A DNA stretch of 59,130 nucleotides from an archaeon. Lineage in GTDB: Archaea > Nanobdellota > Nanobdellia > Woesearchaeales > GW2011-AR4. Below are positions 25,871 through 34,586 of this stretch, piece after piece. The notes beneath the pieces are model-generated. The model saw only the letters and a list, made by a program, of their open reading frames with translations. It had not been told where the DNA came from and searched no databases. The stretch is taken from the NCBI GenBank assembly GCA_002688925.1, contig NZEC01000018.1:1-59130 (forward strand), in the 5' to 3' direction. The stretch's first letter is position 1; every line of letters starts with the position of its first letter. The translations under genes and the position numbers were made by a program.

Positions 25871-27508
25871 CTAACTAACAACTTCACTTTTCCTTCTCTT
25901 AATCTTAATTATCAAGAAAATAAACAAAATAATTACTGCAATAATAGTAACTATCAAATATGAATTTAATTTCTTCTCCTCAGTATTCAATGTTGTTACA
26001 GGAATATTTTCACTTGGCTCCTCTTTTGCTATGCTGTCTTCTGTTGCATTTTCCAATTTTCCAGCATCTAATTGAGTTTCTTCTTTTTGTTCCTCACTTT
26101 GCTCTTCTTCCATTTCAATTTTTTCTTCAGGTTCAGTCTCTTCTTCATCAGAAACTTTTATGGCTATATTATCTTTTACAGTAAAGACCTGGTCGCCAGA
26201 TGATTTGTATAAAGATGTAATATTAAGATAGTATTCTTCACCTAACTCTGGAGCGATAATTGAAGAATCAAAAATATTGATGTTCTGTCCGGGATGTATA
26301 ATAGAATACACTTTAGAAAAATCCTGCAGATTAGGTACATTTGTAATATAGCTAACTCTTACATTGCTAAAACTATGAGCCTCAATCGGATTAAAAAGAT
26401 AGGCTTTAAGGCTTGTTTTTTGCTTTGGAGAATAAATTTCTTTTGAAAATTGATGCTCAATATAAGGGCACACGCAGGAAACTTCTACCTCGGAAATTTT
26501 TTTCGCTTCCCTGGGAAATGTATCTACCTTATAATTAACTTCTGTTGGAACAGAATAGTTTCCAGTTACACTGCTCTTAAACTCCAAAACAAAGCTTTTG
26601 TTTTCTCCAGGACTCAAAGAGCCTCTCCAGCTGATTATTCTTTCATTGCCCGAAGTATCTTTAGGAAATTTTAAGAGCAAAAGTTTTTCGGGAATCTTTA
26701 TAGTCAATGTTTGAACATCTAAATCATGCTCTTCATTTGTATTCTCAATATTAATAGTAAGGTTTATTTTCTCCAGAATATCAGATTTGCTTTTATCCAG
26801 TTTAGAGCTTATTTTCAATGAATAATTATATATCTTTCCGTTTATTGTATTTGAAGTTAAGCTTTTTTTTTCTATGCTGTCAAAATAAGTAAGGTTTGAA
26901 GTCAATTTAAAATCTCCTGGGTTCAATGCCTGCAGCTTGTATGTACATTTCCTTATCTGTCTTGGATGGACATTCCCCTCAAATAAAATGCCATCAGAAG
27001 TTTTTTTGCAGCCATCAACATCTTTAACTAAAAAGTATGAAGGAATTACAGTCAGTGCAGTTACGTCTTCTGCAACAATATCAGCAGTGTTTTCAATGGC
27101 CAGCTCAGCAGTAGTTTCCTCCCCTATTAGAAGATTATCCTGCTCAATTGTATTTGTTGCATCTAGATTTGATTTAATTTGATATACTTCCACAAGCGCT
27201 TTATAGACATCATACCATATTGTATAATTGCGGTAGGAAAAAGAGACATTCTTTATGCATATGTCAAAACCATCCTTGATTTGGCACTCTCCACTTTCCA
27301 CAATGGCTGCAGAAACATCAATTTCAATATATGCTCTATTGCTTCTTGAATCTATCTTGAATTCAAAAGTTTTGTTAGCTATTACAATCTCATCTCCATC
27401 CTCAACAGTTCCTGAATAAACAAGCAGTTCATAAATTGAAAATGCATTTGGAACTAAAGCAGCTAAAAAAAGTATGTAAATTAGAAAAAACACAGCTCTT
27501 TTTTTCAT
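25871..27508 (-). CDS. Secreted/membrane-anchored beta-rich surface protein
   Basis: 545 aa. An N-terminal signal segment (KKRAVFFLIYILFLAALVPNAFS) and a C-terminal TM helix (SYLIVTIIAVIILFIFLIIKI) frame an extracytoplasmic region of repeated CARDB/NEW3-like beta domains (for example INLTINIENTNEEHD, FNPIEAHSFSNVRVSY). An acidic Glu-rich stalk (about 455-500) precedes the membrane helix. A pair CVCPY near 345 may be disulfide-bonded. Likely a cell-envelope protein in the COG1361 style; the ligand is unknown. Confidence 0.65.
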   Translation of the reverse strand: MKKRAVFFLIYILFLAALVPNAFSIYELLVYSGTVEDGDEIVIANKTFEFKIDSRSNRAYIEIDVSAAIVESGECQIKDGFDICIKNVSFSYRNYTIWYDVYKALVEVYQIKSNLDATNTIEQDNLLIGEETTAELAIENTADIVAEDVTALTVIPSYFLVKDVDGCKKTSDGILFEGNVHPRQIRKCTYKLQALNPGDFKLTSNLTYFDSIEKKSLTSNTINGKIYNYSLKISSKLDKSKSDILEKINLTINIENTNEEHDLDVQTLTIKIPEKLLLLKFPKDTSGNERIISWRGSLSPGENKSFVLEFKSSVTGNYSVPTEVNYKVDTFPREAKKISEVEVSCVCPYIEHQFSKEIYSPKQKTSLKAYLFNPIEAHSFSNVRVSYITNVPNLQDFSKVYSIIHPGQNINIFDSSIIAPELGEEYYLNITSLYKSSGDQVFTVKDNIAIKVSDEEETEPEEKIEMEEEQSEEQKEETQLDAGKLENATEDSIAKEEPSENIPVTTLNTEEKKLNSYLIVTIIAVIILFIFLIIKIKRRKSEVVS

Positions 27509-27574
27509 TTTAATCAGAAATATCAGTTTTAATATATAAAGTTTCTTTATAACAATATTTAAAAAAAATAAGCT

Positions 27575-29059
27575 TCACTTAACAACAAACCCATTGCCGA
27601 TTTTCAAAGCTTCCTTTACAAAATTAATCTTGACCTTGCTTTCAGCATATATTGCAAACAGCTTTTCTCCCTTTTTTACCTTATTGTTAACGTGCTTGAA
27701 CAAATATATTCCAGCGCCTTTATTTGCCGGAGCTCCTGCAATTCTTGCTATTTTTGAGATTATGCTGTTGCTTATTTTTCTTACAATCCCATTCCGACTA
27801 GACCTGACATTATATTTAAAATTTCCAATCTTTATTTTGTCCGGATTAAAAACCTTCCCTTGCTGTGCTTTAATTATCTCCTTCATTTTATTGTATGCCC
27901 TGCCTGAATTTAATATTTCCAAAACTTTTTCCCTTGGGCTTTTGATATTAGCAAGTTTTAATGTCTCAGTAGCCAAAATAATGCATTTCTTTTCAAGGTC
28001 TAATGGCCTTCTCAAGTCTCTTCTTAACAGCCATAAGACATCTCTTGCCTCTAAAGCAGGTCCAATGCCATTGCCTATTGGCTGGCTCCCATCCGTAATT
28101 ATAACCTTAACATGCTTCCTAAGCTTTTTCCCTATCTCCTCAAAGTTTTTCTTCAGCCTCAGAGCTTCTGCCCTGCTGCTTACTTTGCTGTTGCTGCCAG
28201 CAGGAATGTCAATTATGATATGTGTGCTTGACACAGAATGCTTTTTTGCCATTATGGATGCTAAAAGCTGGCTTTCTGCATCTATCCCGAGTGTTCTCTC
28301 AACATTTATTATTTTGTCATCGGCAGGAGCCAGATTCAGGCTGCCCCCCCATACAATGCAGCCATTGTATTTCATAACAATCTGTTTCATCTTTTTTATT
28401 GGAAATGAAATTTTAGCCAGAACTTCCATTGTATCAGCTGTTCCTGCTGGGCTCGTTATTGACCTGCTAGATGTCTTAGGAATTGCCAGCCCTGCAGCAG
28501 CTATTATTGGGACTAAAACCATTGTTGTCCTGTTTCCGGGAATTCCTCCAATAGAATGCTTGTCAATCACAGGATGCCTGTCCAGCTTTAAGGTATCGCC
28601 ATGCCTGGCCATTGCTTTTGTAAGTATTATTGTTTCCCTTGCTGACATTATATTAGTATAGCATGCCGCAACAAAATAAGTGAGCTCTGAATTGCTCAGC
28701 TTGTTATGGGTAATGTCCCAGACAATCTGGTCAATTTCTCTTTTGTTTAATCTCCTTCCATCAAGCTTCTTTTTGATGAACTCTATAGAAAGCGGCTTTC
28801 TTGCAAGAATTATGCTGACTTTATCCTTAGGCTTTAACTTTAAGGATTTGAGGACTTCTTCATACATGCCTATGCTTCCCTTTGGAACTGTTCTGGCGCT
28901 GGTTGCAATAGCCGCCACAACAGTATCAATCTTTTTGCCCTTTTTTACCTTTACCCTGTCCATATGGTGTATATCAAACTTTATAGCGTCATCTTCGTTC
29001 AAAATGACAACTAAAGGGCCGCCTGTTGCAATGTCCATGTCCTTGACCTTAAGCTTCAT
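27575..29059 (-). CDS. deoA: AMP phosphorylase
   Basis: Phosphorolysis of AMP to adenine and ribose-1,5-bisphosphate in the archaeal nucleotide salvage route. Motifs are KHSIGGIPGNRTT, SRSITSPAGTADTMEVL and SNSKVSSRAEA. The archaeal N-terminal domain MKLKVKDMDIATGG precedes the pyrimidine-phosphorylase fold. About 494 aa from ATG 29059. An ATG at 29092 would add 11 lysine-rich residues and deepen the overlap with the upstream permease. Downstream partners (R15P isomerase, type III RuBisCO) are not in this window. Confidence 0.92.
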   Translation of the reverse strand: MKLKVKDMDIATGGPLVVILNEDDAIKFDIHHMDRVKVKKGKKIDTVVAAIATSARTVPKGSIGMYEEVLKSLKLKPKDKVSIILARKPLSIEFIKKKLDGRRLNKREIDQIVWDITHNKLSNSELTYFVAACYTNIMSARETIILTKAMARHGDTLKLDRHPVIDKHSIGGIPGNRTTMVLVPIIAAAGLAIPKTSSRSITSPAGTADTMEVLAKISFPIKKMKQIVMKYNGCIVWGGSLNLAPADDKIINVERTLGIDAESQLLASIMAKKHSVSSTHIIIDIPAGSNSKVSSRAEALRLKKNFEEIGKKLRKHVKVIITDGSQPIGNGIGPALEARDVLWLLRRDLRRPLDLEKKCIILATETLKLANIKSPREKVLEILNSGRAYNKMKEIIKAQQGKVFNPDKIKIGNFKYNVRSSRNGIVRKISNSIISKIARIAGAPANKGAGIYLFKHVNNKVKKGEKLFAIYAESKVKINFVKEALKIGNGFVVK

Positions 29060-30122
29060 TTTTGTCGCTTTTTTCCTCTTCATATATTTCAATAAATGTT
29101 ACCAGCATTGCAAGCAGAATAGGCCCTATTACCAATCCTATAACTCCAAGAAATTTTAATCCTCCTATAACCCCCAATAATACCAGCACCGGATGCAGGC
29201 CGCCTTTGCTTCCTATTATCTTCGGCTTCAATATGTTATCTATTGTGCCTACAATGAAAATTCCGTAAAGCGTTAAAATTACTCCTTTTATTATCAATGT
29301 GATTTCTGAATTAAGGTAGCCGTTAAAAATAAGCATCAATGCTGCCGGAAACCAAATAACAGATGAGCCTATAAAAGGTATCAAAGCTGCAAAAACCATA
29401 ACAATGCCCCACAATAAAGGTGATGGCAGTCCGAATATAAGAAATCCTATCCCTCCTAAAGTACCCTGTATCACTGCAATTATTATGCTTCCATAAATTA
29501 CTGCATAAGTCATGTCATTTAATTTTCTAAAAACATGCTCCCTGTGCTTCTCCTCCAAAGGGAGCATACACTCAATTTTGTCAACAAAAATTTTTCCATC
29601 CCTAAATAAAAAAAACATAACAAACAGCATGACAAAAAGGTCAAGCATAAACCTCGGAATTGAAAACAGTATGTTTGATATACTCCTGGTTATTTTTGTT
29701 GTAGCCCCTCTGATTGTCTCATCAAAATAATACTTTATCTTAGGGTCATCAACCTTGTCAGCAAGATAATTTGGGATTGCACATACAGCCTTATCAGCAG
29801 GCTGGCACTCAAAAAATTGCCCGCTTGTTGCCACTTGCCTTGACAGAAGATAAGTAGTGTATGCTTCCTTGGAAATTGTGTTTAGCACAAAAAATAAGGG
29901 CAATGTTATTATCAAAATGACTGCTGCTGCTGTAATTAAAGAAGAAAAATTCTTATTTGTAATTTTTTTGTTTATCCTTAGATAGGAAGGATAAAAGATA
30001 TATGAAAAAACTATTCCTGTAAGCACAGCAGTAAGAAATGGTTTTATGATTAAAAAGGATATTGCAATCAAAACTAAAAAAAGCAGGGTAAAAAAGGTTT
30101 TCTGGTATAATTTTGAATCCAT
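29049..30122 (-). CDS. AI-2E family transporter/permease
   Basis: 357 aa polytopic membrane protein of the PF01594 family: paired N-terminal helices, a central soluble region (about 115-190), then helices with SPLLWGIVMVFAALIPFIGSSVIW and LHPVLVLLGVIGGLKFLGVIGLVIGP. The family exports small solutes or exchanges cations for protons; the substrate here is unknown. Its end overlaps the AMP phosphorylase start by about 11 nt, suggesting one transcript. Confidence 0.88.
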   Translation of the reverse strand: MDSKLYQKTFFTLLFLVLIAISFLIIKPFLTAVLTGIVFSYIFYPSYLRINKKITNKNFSSLITAAAVILIITLPLFFVLNTISKEAYTTYLLSRQVATSGQFFECQPADKAVCAIPNYLADKVDDPKIKYYFDETIRGATTKITRSISNILFSIPRFMLDLFVMLFVMFFLFRDGKIFVDKIECMLPLEEKHREHVFRKLNDMTYAVIYGSIIIAVIQGTLGGIGFLIFGLPSPLLWGIVMVFAALIPFIGSSVIWFPAALMLIFNGYLNSEITLIIKGVILTLYGIFIVGTIDNILKPKIIGSKGGLHPVLVLLGVIGGLKFLGVIGLVIGPILLAMLVTFIEIYEEEKSDKNEA

Positions 30123-30132
30123 TTTAAATATA

Positions 30133-30231
30133 TGGGCCCGAAGGGAGTCGAACCCCTGACCTCCGCCGTTTCAATAAGATATTAAGTTACCTAATGTCGA
30201 GGCGACGTCATAGCCACTAGACCACAGGCCC
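30133..30231 (-). tRNA. tRNA-Val (anticodon GAC) with one 26-nt intron
   Basis: Acceptor GGGCCTG/CGGGCCC with discriminator A. The anticodon stem is TCGCC/GGCGG and the T-arm AGGGG-TTCGACT-CCCTT. The intron (plus 30169-30194) sits at 37/38. The bulge-helix-bulge has central helix TCGA/TTGA, bulges CAT and AAC cut after the second base, and inner helix TAGG/CTTA. The mature loop is TCGACAC, so position 33 is C instead of the almost universal U. Confidence 0.93.
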
Positions 30232-30273
30232 GATAAAATTAATTGATAATCATATGATATAAAAAGATTGCTA

Positions 30274-30753
30274 TTAGCCCCTAAACAAAGCGCTTCCCAG
30301 AGGGCTGAAGAAAAATAAAAAGAAAGCTGTCACCAATCCAAAGACCGCTAATATTATCTCCTGTACTATTTGGTGGAATCTTGTAAAATTCCTTGTTGCA
30401 TCTATGATATCTGTTTCTGTGATTATTCCTGCTAATTTATCATTTTCCACTACAGGAAATATTTTTATTTTCCCTTTTCTTGACTCCTTGGTTATGTCCC
30501 TGTAATTTGTTCCTGGATTTACTGTAAGAAAATTTTTATTCATGACATTTTTTACCTTAACTTTTCCTGGATTTTTGCTTAAGGCTCCTTTAATCAGGTC
30601 ATTTTCAGTGACAACTGCTATTGGCTTGCTGTTTTTTGTAACTAGCAGGCCGCTGACATGTTTACTTACTATTAATTTTGATGCATCTGCAACAGTTGAA
30701 TTTTCATTTATTGTTGCTACATTCTCCGTCATTATTGTTTTAGCCCTTATCAT
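30274..30753 (-). CDS. CBS-pair protein with C-terminal membrane helix
   Basis: 159 aa. Two CBS repeats (IMTENVATINENSTVADAS; VMNKNFLTVNPGTNYRDI) form one Bateman module. A hydrophobic helix follows (IILAVFGLVTAFFLFFF). CBS pairs sense adenosine nucleotides. The membrane tail suggests it regulates or anchors at a membrane partner. It is a tandem paralogue of the next gene. Confidence 0.8.
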   Translation of the reverse strand: MIRAKTIMTENVATINENSTVADASKLIVSKHVSGLLVTKNSKPIAVVTENDLIKGALSKNPGKVKVKNVMNKNFLTVNPGTNYRDITKESRKGKIKIFPVVENDKLAGIITETDIIDATRNFTRFHQIVQEIILAVFGLVTAFFLFFFSPLGSALFRG

Positions 30754-30757
30754 TTGC

Positions 30758-31243
30758 TCACCTTAAAAAACTGAAGTAATCCACTAAATACCGGTATAAA
30801 ATAAAAATAAAAAACTCAAATACTACAAAAAGTATTAGCACGGCATTCTGAAGATTCCTATGGAAAGTTATGTTATCATTTGTTGCATGCACAACATTGT
30901 TTTCAGCTGCCAGCCCAACTAATTTGTCATTCTCAACAACCGGATACTGCCCGAAATGTTTTGTATCTATTATTTTATTTGCCTTTTCTAATTTTGTATT
31001 GATATTTATGGCAGTAACCGGAGAACTCATTATTCCTGTAATTTTACCTTTAAAATTTACTTTTTTAGAAACTAAATTTTTTACAATATCGGATTTTGTA
31101 ACTATGCCGATTGGCTTTCCGCTTTCAACAACAACCACGCAATTGTGTGATTTATTGGCCATGAGCTTAGCTGCATCAGAAACCTTTGCCTCTTTTTTTA
31201 AAGTCGGCACATTGGTACTCATTATTCTGCTTATTTTAGTCAT
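30758..31243 (-). CDS. CBS-pair protein with C-terminal membrane helix (paralogue)
   Basis: About 161 aa from MTKISRIMSTN (ATG 31243); an in-frame start at 31255 would add four residues. Same architecture as its neighbour: two CBS repeats, a short linker with FH (ITFHRNLQNA; the paralogue has TRFHQIVQEI) and a TM helix (LILFVVFEFFIFILY). It ends 4 nt before the neighbour's start, so the two are co-transcribed and may form a heteromer. Confidence 0.8.
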   Translation of the reverse strand: MTKISRIMSTNVPTLKKEAKVSDAAKLMANKSHNCVVVVESGKPIGIVTKSDIVKNLVSKKVNFKGKITGIMSSPVTAININTKLEKANKIIDTKHFGQYPVVENDKLVGLAAENNVVHATNDNITFHRNLQNAVLILFVVFEFFIFILYRYLVDYFSFLR

Positions 31244-31369
31244 CAGTAAAATCAATGCAATTATTGTTTAAAAATCTTTCTATAGAAAAATATAAATTCA
31301 ATGTTTAACCATTAAAGAAAAAGGATTTATAATAACAATATCTAATCCTAAAAATGGCAAATAAATTAT

Positions 31370-31514
31370 TTATTGTTCTACCTGTGCTTATGCGTAAATT
31401 GCTAATTCAGAGATATTCAAAATATTGTATTATACGATCTGAGCATACGCAGTTTTGCGAAGTTGAGAAGCCCTCTAAGGCCCCGCATAAGCTCAAACTT
31501 GACTTTCTCAATAA
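31370..31514 (+). repeat. Dispersed ~150-nt structured element, copy 3 (degenerate)
   Basis: The basal stem GTGCTTATGCG/CGCATAAGC and the core motifs (CGTAAATTGC, GATCTGAGCA, GCGAAGTTGAGAAG, CCCTCTAAGGC) are kept. The apical hairpin is imperfect (GCATAC-GCA-GTTTTGC), looking like half of copy 2 joined to half of copy 5. The outer arm is reduced to TTATTG/CAATAA. A second small hairpin ATATT-CAA-AATAT is visible. The TATA box of the downstream OB-fold gene starts just after the element, so the element is outside that transcript. Confidence 0.8.
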
Positions 31515-31520
31515 CCCAAA

Positions 31521-31531
31521 ATTTTATATAT
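31521..31531 (+). promoter_or_regulatory. TATA box of the OB-fold gene
   Basis: ATTTTATATATG ends about 22 nt before ATG 31553, giving a probably leaderless message. It directly follows repeat copy 3. Confidence 0.55.
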
Positions 31532-31552
31532 GATTTCTGTTTCCTTTCAGAT

Positions 31553-31984
31553 ATGGCAATCAAAGACTTAAAAGCAAGGGAAGGCAAAGTGGACATTGTT
31601 GTTGATATTGTGGATGTAGGAGAATCTCGAGAATTTGAAAAGTTCGGAAAGACTGGAAGAGTTGCAAATGCAGTAGCTAAGGATGAGACCGGAGACATCA
31701 AGCTGACTTTGTGGAATGATGATATTGACAAGATAAAAGCAGGAGATAAAGTAAAAATTACTAATGGCTATGTTTCTGAGTGGCAAGGGGAGCTTCAGCT
31801 TGGAACCGGAAAATTCGGAAGTATGGAAGTTATAGGAGAAAATAAGGAAACCAAAGAAGAGATGACTGCCCCTCCAAACGAGGAAGAAGATAAAAAAATT
31901 TACCAGGAATCAGAGGAAAAATTAAAGCAGGTTGAGGAAAAGCTTGAAGAAAAGCCTGTAACTGATGAAGAAGATATCAAATAA
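31553..31984 (+). CDS. OB-fold nucleic-acid-binding protein (SSB/SOSS-B-like)
   Basis: 143 aa from ATG 31553. The OB fold occupies about residues 3-100: KDLKAREGKVDIVVDIVDVG, then RVANAVAKDETGDIKLTLWND, AGDKVKITNGYVSEWQGELQLG. This is the single-OB archaeal ssDNA-binding type. A strongly acidic tail (about 105-143) follows, as in many SSBs that recruit partners. The frame is open further upstream to 31463, but that part is repeat copy 3 and not coding. Confidence 0.85.
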   Translation: MAIKDLKAREGKVDIVVDIVDVGESREFEKFGKTGRVANAVAKDETGDIKLTLWNDDIDKIKAGDKVKITNGYVSEWQGELQLGTGKFGSMEVIGENKETKEEMTAPPNEEEDKKIYQESEEKLKQVEEKLEEKPVTDEEDIK

Positions 31985-32038
31985 TCTTATTTTTAAGCGA
32001 AAGTAATTTAAATAAAATCTTTTTCTAAAAAGCTTTAA

Positions 32039-32154
32039 GGGACCGTAGCTCAGACTGGGAGAGCACTACGCTGAAGTGTATTCTCAGTTACGTAGGTGAT
32101 TGGATAAGTCACTCTTTCCAACTTAAATCATGGGTTCAAATCCCATCGGTCCCA
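32039..32154 (+). tRNA. tRNA-Phe (anticodon GAA) with two introns
   Basis: Acceptor GGGACCG/CGGTCCC with discriminator A. The D-arm is GCTC/GAGC, the anticodon stem CTACG/CGTAG and the T-arm ATGGG-TTCAAAT-CCCAT. Intron 1 (32077-32089, 13 nt) is at 37/38 with central helix CTGA/TCAG and bulges AGT and TTA. Intron 2 (32099-32127, 29 nt) is in the variable loop, with central helix TAGG/CTTA, bulges TGA and AAT, and inner helix TTGGA/TCCAA. Removing both gives a normal 7-nt anticodon loop and a 5-nt variable loop GTGTC. A T-run follows the gene. Confidence 0.93.
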
Positions 32155-32162
32155 CTTTTTTC

Positions 32163-34319
32163 TCAACCCAAAGAAGATGTCAATATCTGCGATGCAATCA
32201 TATTAAACAATAGCATAACAACAAGAGATATTGTGCAGAAAAGCAAAGTGCCTCTAATCATATTATTTCCTAATTGGTATTTCTCACTCAGTTTATCAGA
32301 GCCGTTTTCAATTCCATTGACTAATATTGTTAATATGTAGGTTATCTGCACGACATACAATCCTACTATTATCTGGAAATAATATGTTGGGATTCCATCG
32401 CTAAACAATCCTGTTAATCCTGCCTGACCTCCTGTTGCTACATCCTGTAGTTGTGTCCCTAATTTGCCCAGTATGCTTGTCACCATTGATGTTATCCCTA
32501 TCACAATTCCTGCTATTGCCGGAGTTAAAAACTTTATCTGGGAGTTCATGGAAGAAATTATGTCTGCCATTAAATCCTTGAGCCTTTCATTAACGCTGTG
32601 TATCTCTTTGATATACCTTGACACATTTGTTAAGGCCTCAGCTGCAATCATAGGCCCTTTTTTTATAGACTGGATAAGGACTTTCATTGAGCTCTCAATA
32701 AGATTTGATGGAAAAGTAACCAATGCCCCATGAGTAGAATCAAATACTGCCTTCTTGACACTCATCCCCAATCTCCTGATATTTCTGCTCACAAGCTTAA
32801 AAAAGCTCCCGGATATAGTCCCCTCCATCACATCAGCAACTTTGCCAAATGCTATCTCTGCAGGAAGCCCATCACCTAATCTATTCCCTAATTGGAATAA
32901 TGCTGACGCAAACTCCAGCTCAAGCTTTTTTGATCTTTCCCTTATCTTGATTACATTCTTTGACCTCAGCCTGTAGAATATCCCGATACTAAGCCCAAAA
33001 GCCATTGTAATGCTCAAGCTTAGCACAGAAGCCCCAAGGCCATACGGCCCTATAACTTCTCCGGTTGTGGAGCTTTCCCTGTAACCCAGCATGCAGAATT
33101 TTCTTCCGCATTCGCTTGTTAAATCTTCTGCGCCAAAGCCAAAATCAGTAAGACCAATGCTGTACATAACAACCGGGCTTAACCCAATAATCAAAAATAA
33201 TACTCCAATAAAAATACTAAAGAATATGGGATTTATCAAAAACTCAAAATTTGCAAGCTTTAGTATGACATTTTTGTATTTTTTAAGCCCAGGATTTTCT
33301 TCTGAAATATCTGTCTGCCCGTATCCTGTTGGCCTTCGTGACAAAATGTTTTTCCCCAGGTAATATACAGAAACAGGCAGAGCAACATTATACAAAGCAG
33401 CTATATGGTACCACCTCACGCCTTCCATAAAGCTTACAACCATTGGCAGTATTACAAGACCTAATATAGGGAGGATTATGCCCAGCATATGGAGCATTGT
33501 GATTGGGCTTTGAAGATTATGCGCATAGTGAAGCATCTTCTCGTAAGTCTCGCTTAAAATGACATCCAAAGATTTGTCTAATGAATTAAGACGCCTGCTT
33601 TCGCTGCCCTCATACAAAGATGATTCAATCAGATGAAAAGATTCAATAAACTCAAAATTCCATTTTTTCCATGTCTGAAGATACATGTCTAAGCTCTCTT
33701 TTATGCTTTCATATTTTTCTGTCTCCACATCCCACAGCACTTTTTTAAGGTCCAGGCTTAATGGAGCTGAAAGATGGTCAGCAGCAAACTCCAAAGCATT
33801 TTCAATATTGCTTGTATGCCTCATGTATGTTACGACATAAAATATACACAGCACCATCTGGTTGCTTGCCTTTAATCTCCAGGAGTTTGCAATATAGCTT
33901 GGTAAATTTCCAAGGGGCTTTATCAGGGTAATTCCAATTATAAAGAAGAAGAAAATAAAAAAAGTAGACTGTAAAAGAACATAGGATAATAATGAGCCAA
34001 ATAAAATGATTGTTAATGGTGCAAGAAAGGAAAAGGAAACAGCTCCGGTTGGAGTTATATTCAAATGAGCTATATTAATATTTTCAATAATATCCTTCTC
34101 TTTCTTTTTATCCGGGCTTATTTTTAATATTTTCTCGCTAAGGTTGCAAAGCTGCTCATACAAGGTCATGTGCTTGGGCATATATGCCCTCTTAAATTCA
34201 TTATATTCCCTTGATGACACTTTTGAATGGCTGGTTTTTGCCCCAAGCTCCTTTTCTATCTGCCTCTTGTATGCTGCAACCAAATCCTTCATCCTGTCTT
34301 TCTCTGTCTGAGTCGGCAT
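32163..34319 (-). CDS. TadC/FlaJ-like membrane platform protein (two T2SSF domains)
   Basis: 718 aa polytopic protein with two type II secretion F domains (about 150-240 and 470-600), each followed by membrane helices. Characteristic stretches are FAADHLSAPLSLDL in the first copy and LEFASALFQLGNRLGDGLPAE in the second. It is the inner-membrane platform of archaeal type IV pilus/archaellum-like machines and works with the ATPase encoded just upstream on the same strand. No pilin or prepilin peptidase is visible nearby, so which appendage it builds is unknown. Confidence 0.88.
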   Translation of the reverse strand: MPTQTEKDRMKDLVAAYKRQIEKELGAKTSHSKVSSREYNEFKRAYMPKHMTLYEQLCNLSEKILKISPDKKKEKDIIENINIAHLNITPTGAVSFSFLAPLTIILFGSLLSYVLLQSTFFIFFFFIIGITLIKPLGNLPSYIANSWRLKASNQMVLCIFYVVTYMRHTSNIENALEFAADHLSAPLSLDLKKVLWDVETEKYESIKESLDMYLQTWKKWNFEFIESFHLIESSLYEGSESRRLNSLDKSLDVILSETYEKMLHYAHNLQSPITMLHMLGIILPILGLVILPMVVSFMEGVRWYHIAALYNVALPVSVYYLGKNILSRRPTGYGQTDISEENPGLKKYKNVILKLANFEFLINPIFFSIFIGVLFLIIGLSPVVMYSIGLTDFGFGAEDLTSECGRKFCMLGYRESSTTGEVIGPYGLGASVLSLSITMAFGLSIGIFYRLRSKNVIKIRERSKKLELEFASALFQLGNRLGDGLPAEIAFGKVADVMEGTISGSFFKLVSRNIRRLGMSVKKAVFDSTHGALVTFPSNLIESSMKVLIQSIKKGPMIAAEALTNVSRYIKEIHSVNERLKDLMADIISSMNSQIKFLTPAIAGIVIGITSMVTSILGKLGTQLQDVATGGQAGLTGLFSDGIPTYYFQIIVGLYVVQITYILTILVNGIENGSDKLSEKYQLGNNMIRGTLLFCTISLVVMLLFNMIASQILTSSLG

Positions 34320-34586
34320 ATTAAGAAAATTTCACCTCTTTTTTTTGAATTTTATTTGATAATAATTATTTATTTAGTTTAATGAATTTTATAAAAATAA
34401 CTAAATTATATTCTTGTTAATTGTTATTATGAAAAATTTTTAGTTGGGACTGATTTAACATTATATCATTTCTTACAAGCAACAAATTTACTCTTTCCCG
34501 CATTGGAAAGCTATTAATTCCGCTGAGGTTGCTTTTCGAATTTATTTTTTCATTGTTTTTTCGTTAATGTTTATTTTTTATTGCCT
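34320..34586 (-). other. 267-bp gap between secretion genes, no gene seen
   Basis: AT-rich. The minus strand has a Shine-Dalgarno-like GAGGTGA about 12 nt before the TadC/FlaJ start. I see no ORF with family features and no strong hairpin. Promoter-like AT stretches occur (TAATTATTTATTTAG), so the platform gene may have its own promoter. Confidence 0.4.

Noticed and set aside
27594-28661. A 355-codon plus-strand ORF opposite AMP phosphorylase
   Set aside because: Antisense shadow of a strongly conserved enzyme; hydrophobic but without motifs.
31354-31533. A 59-codon plus-strand ORF running across repeat copy 3
   Set aside because: The frame is closed in the other copies, and sequence conservation follows RNA stems rather than codons.
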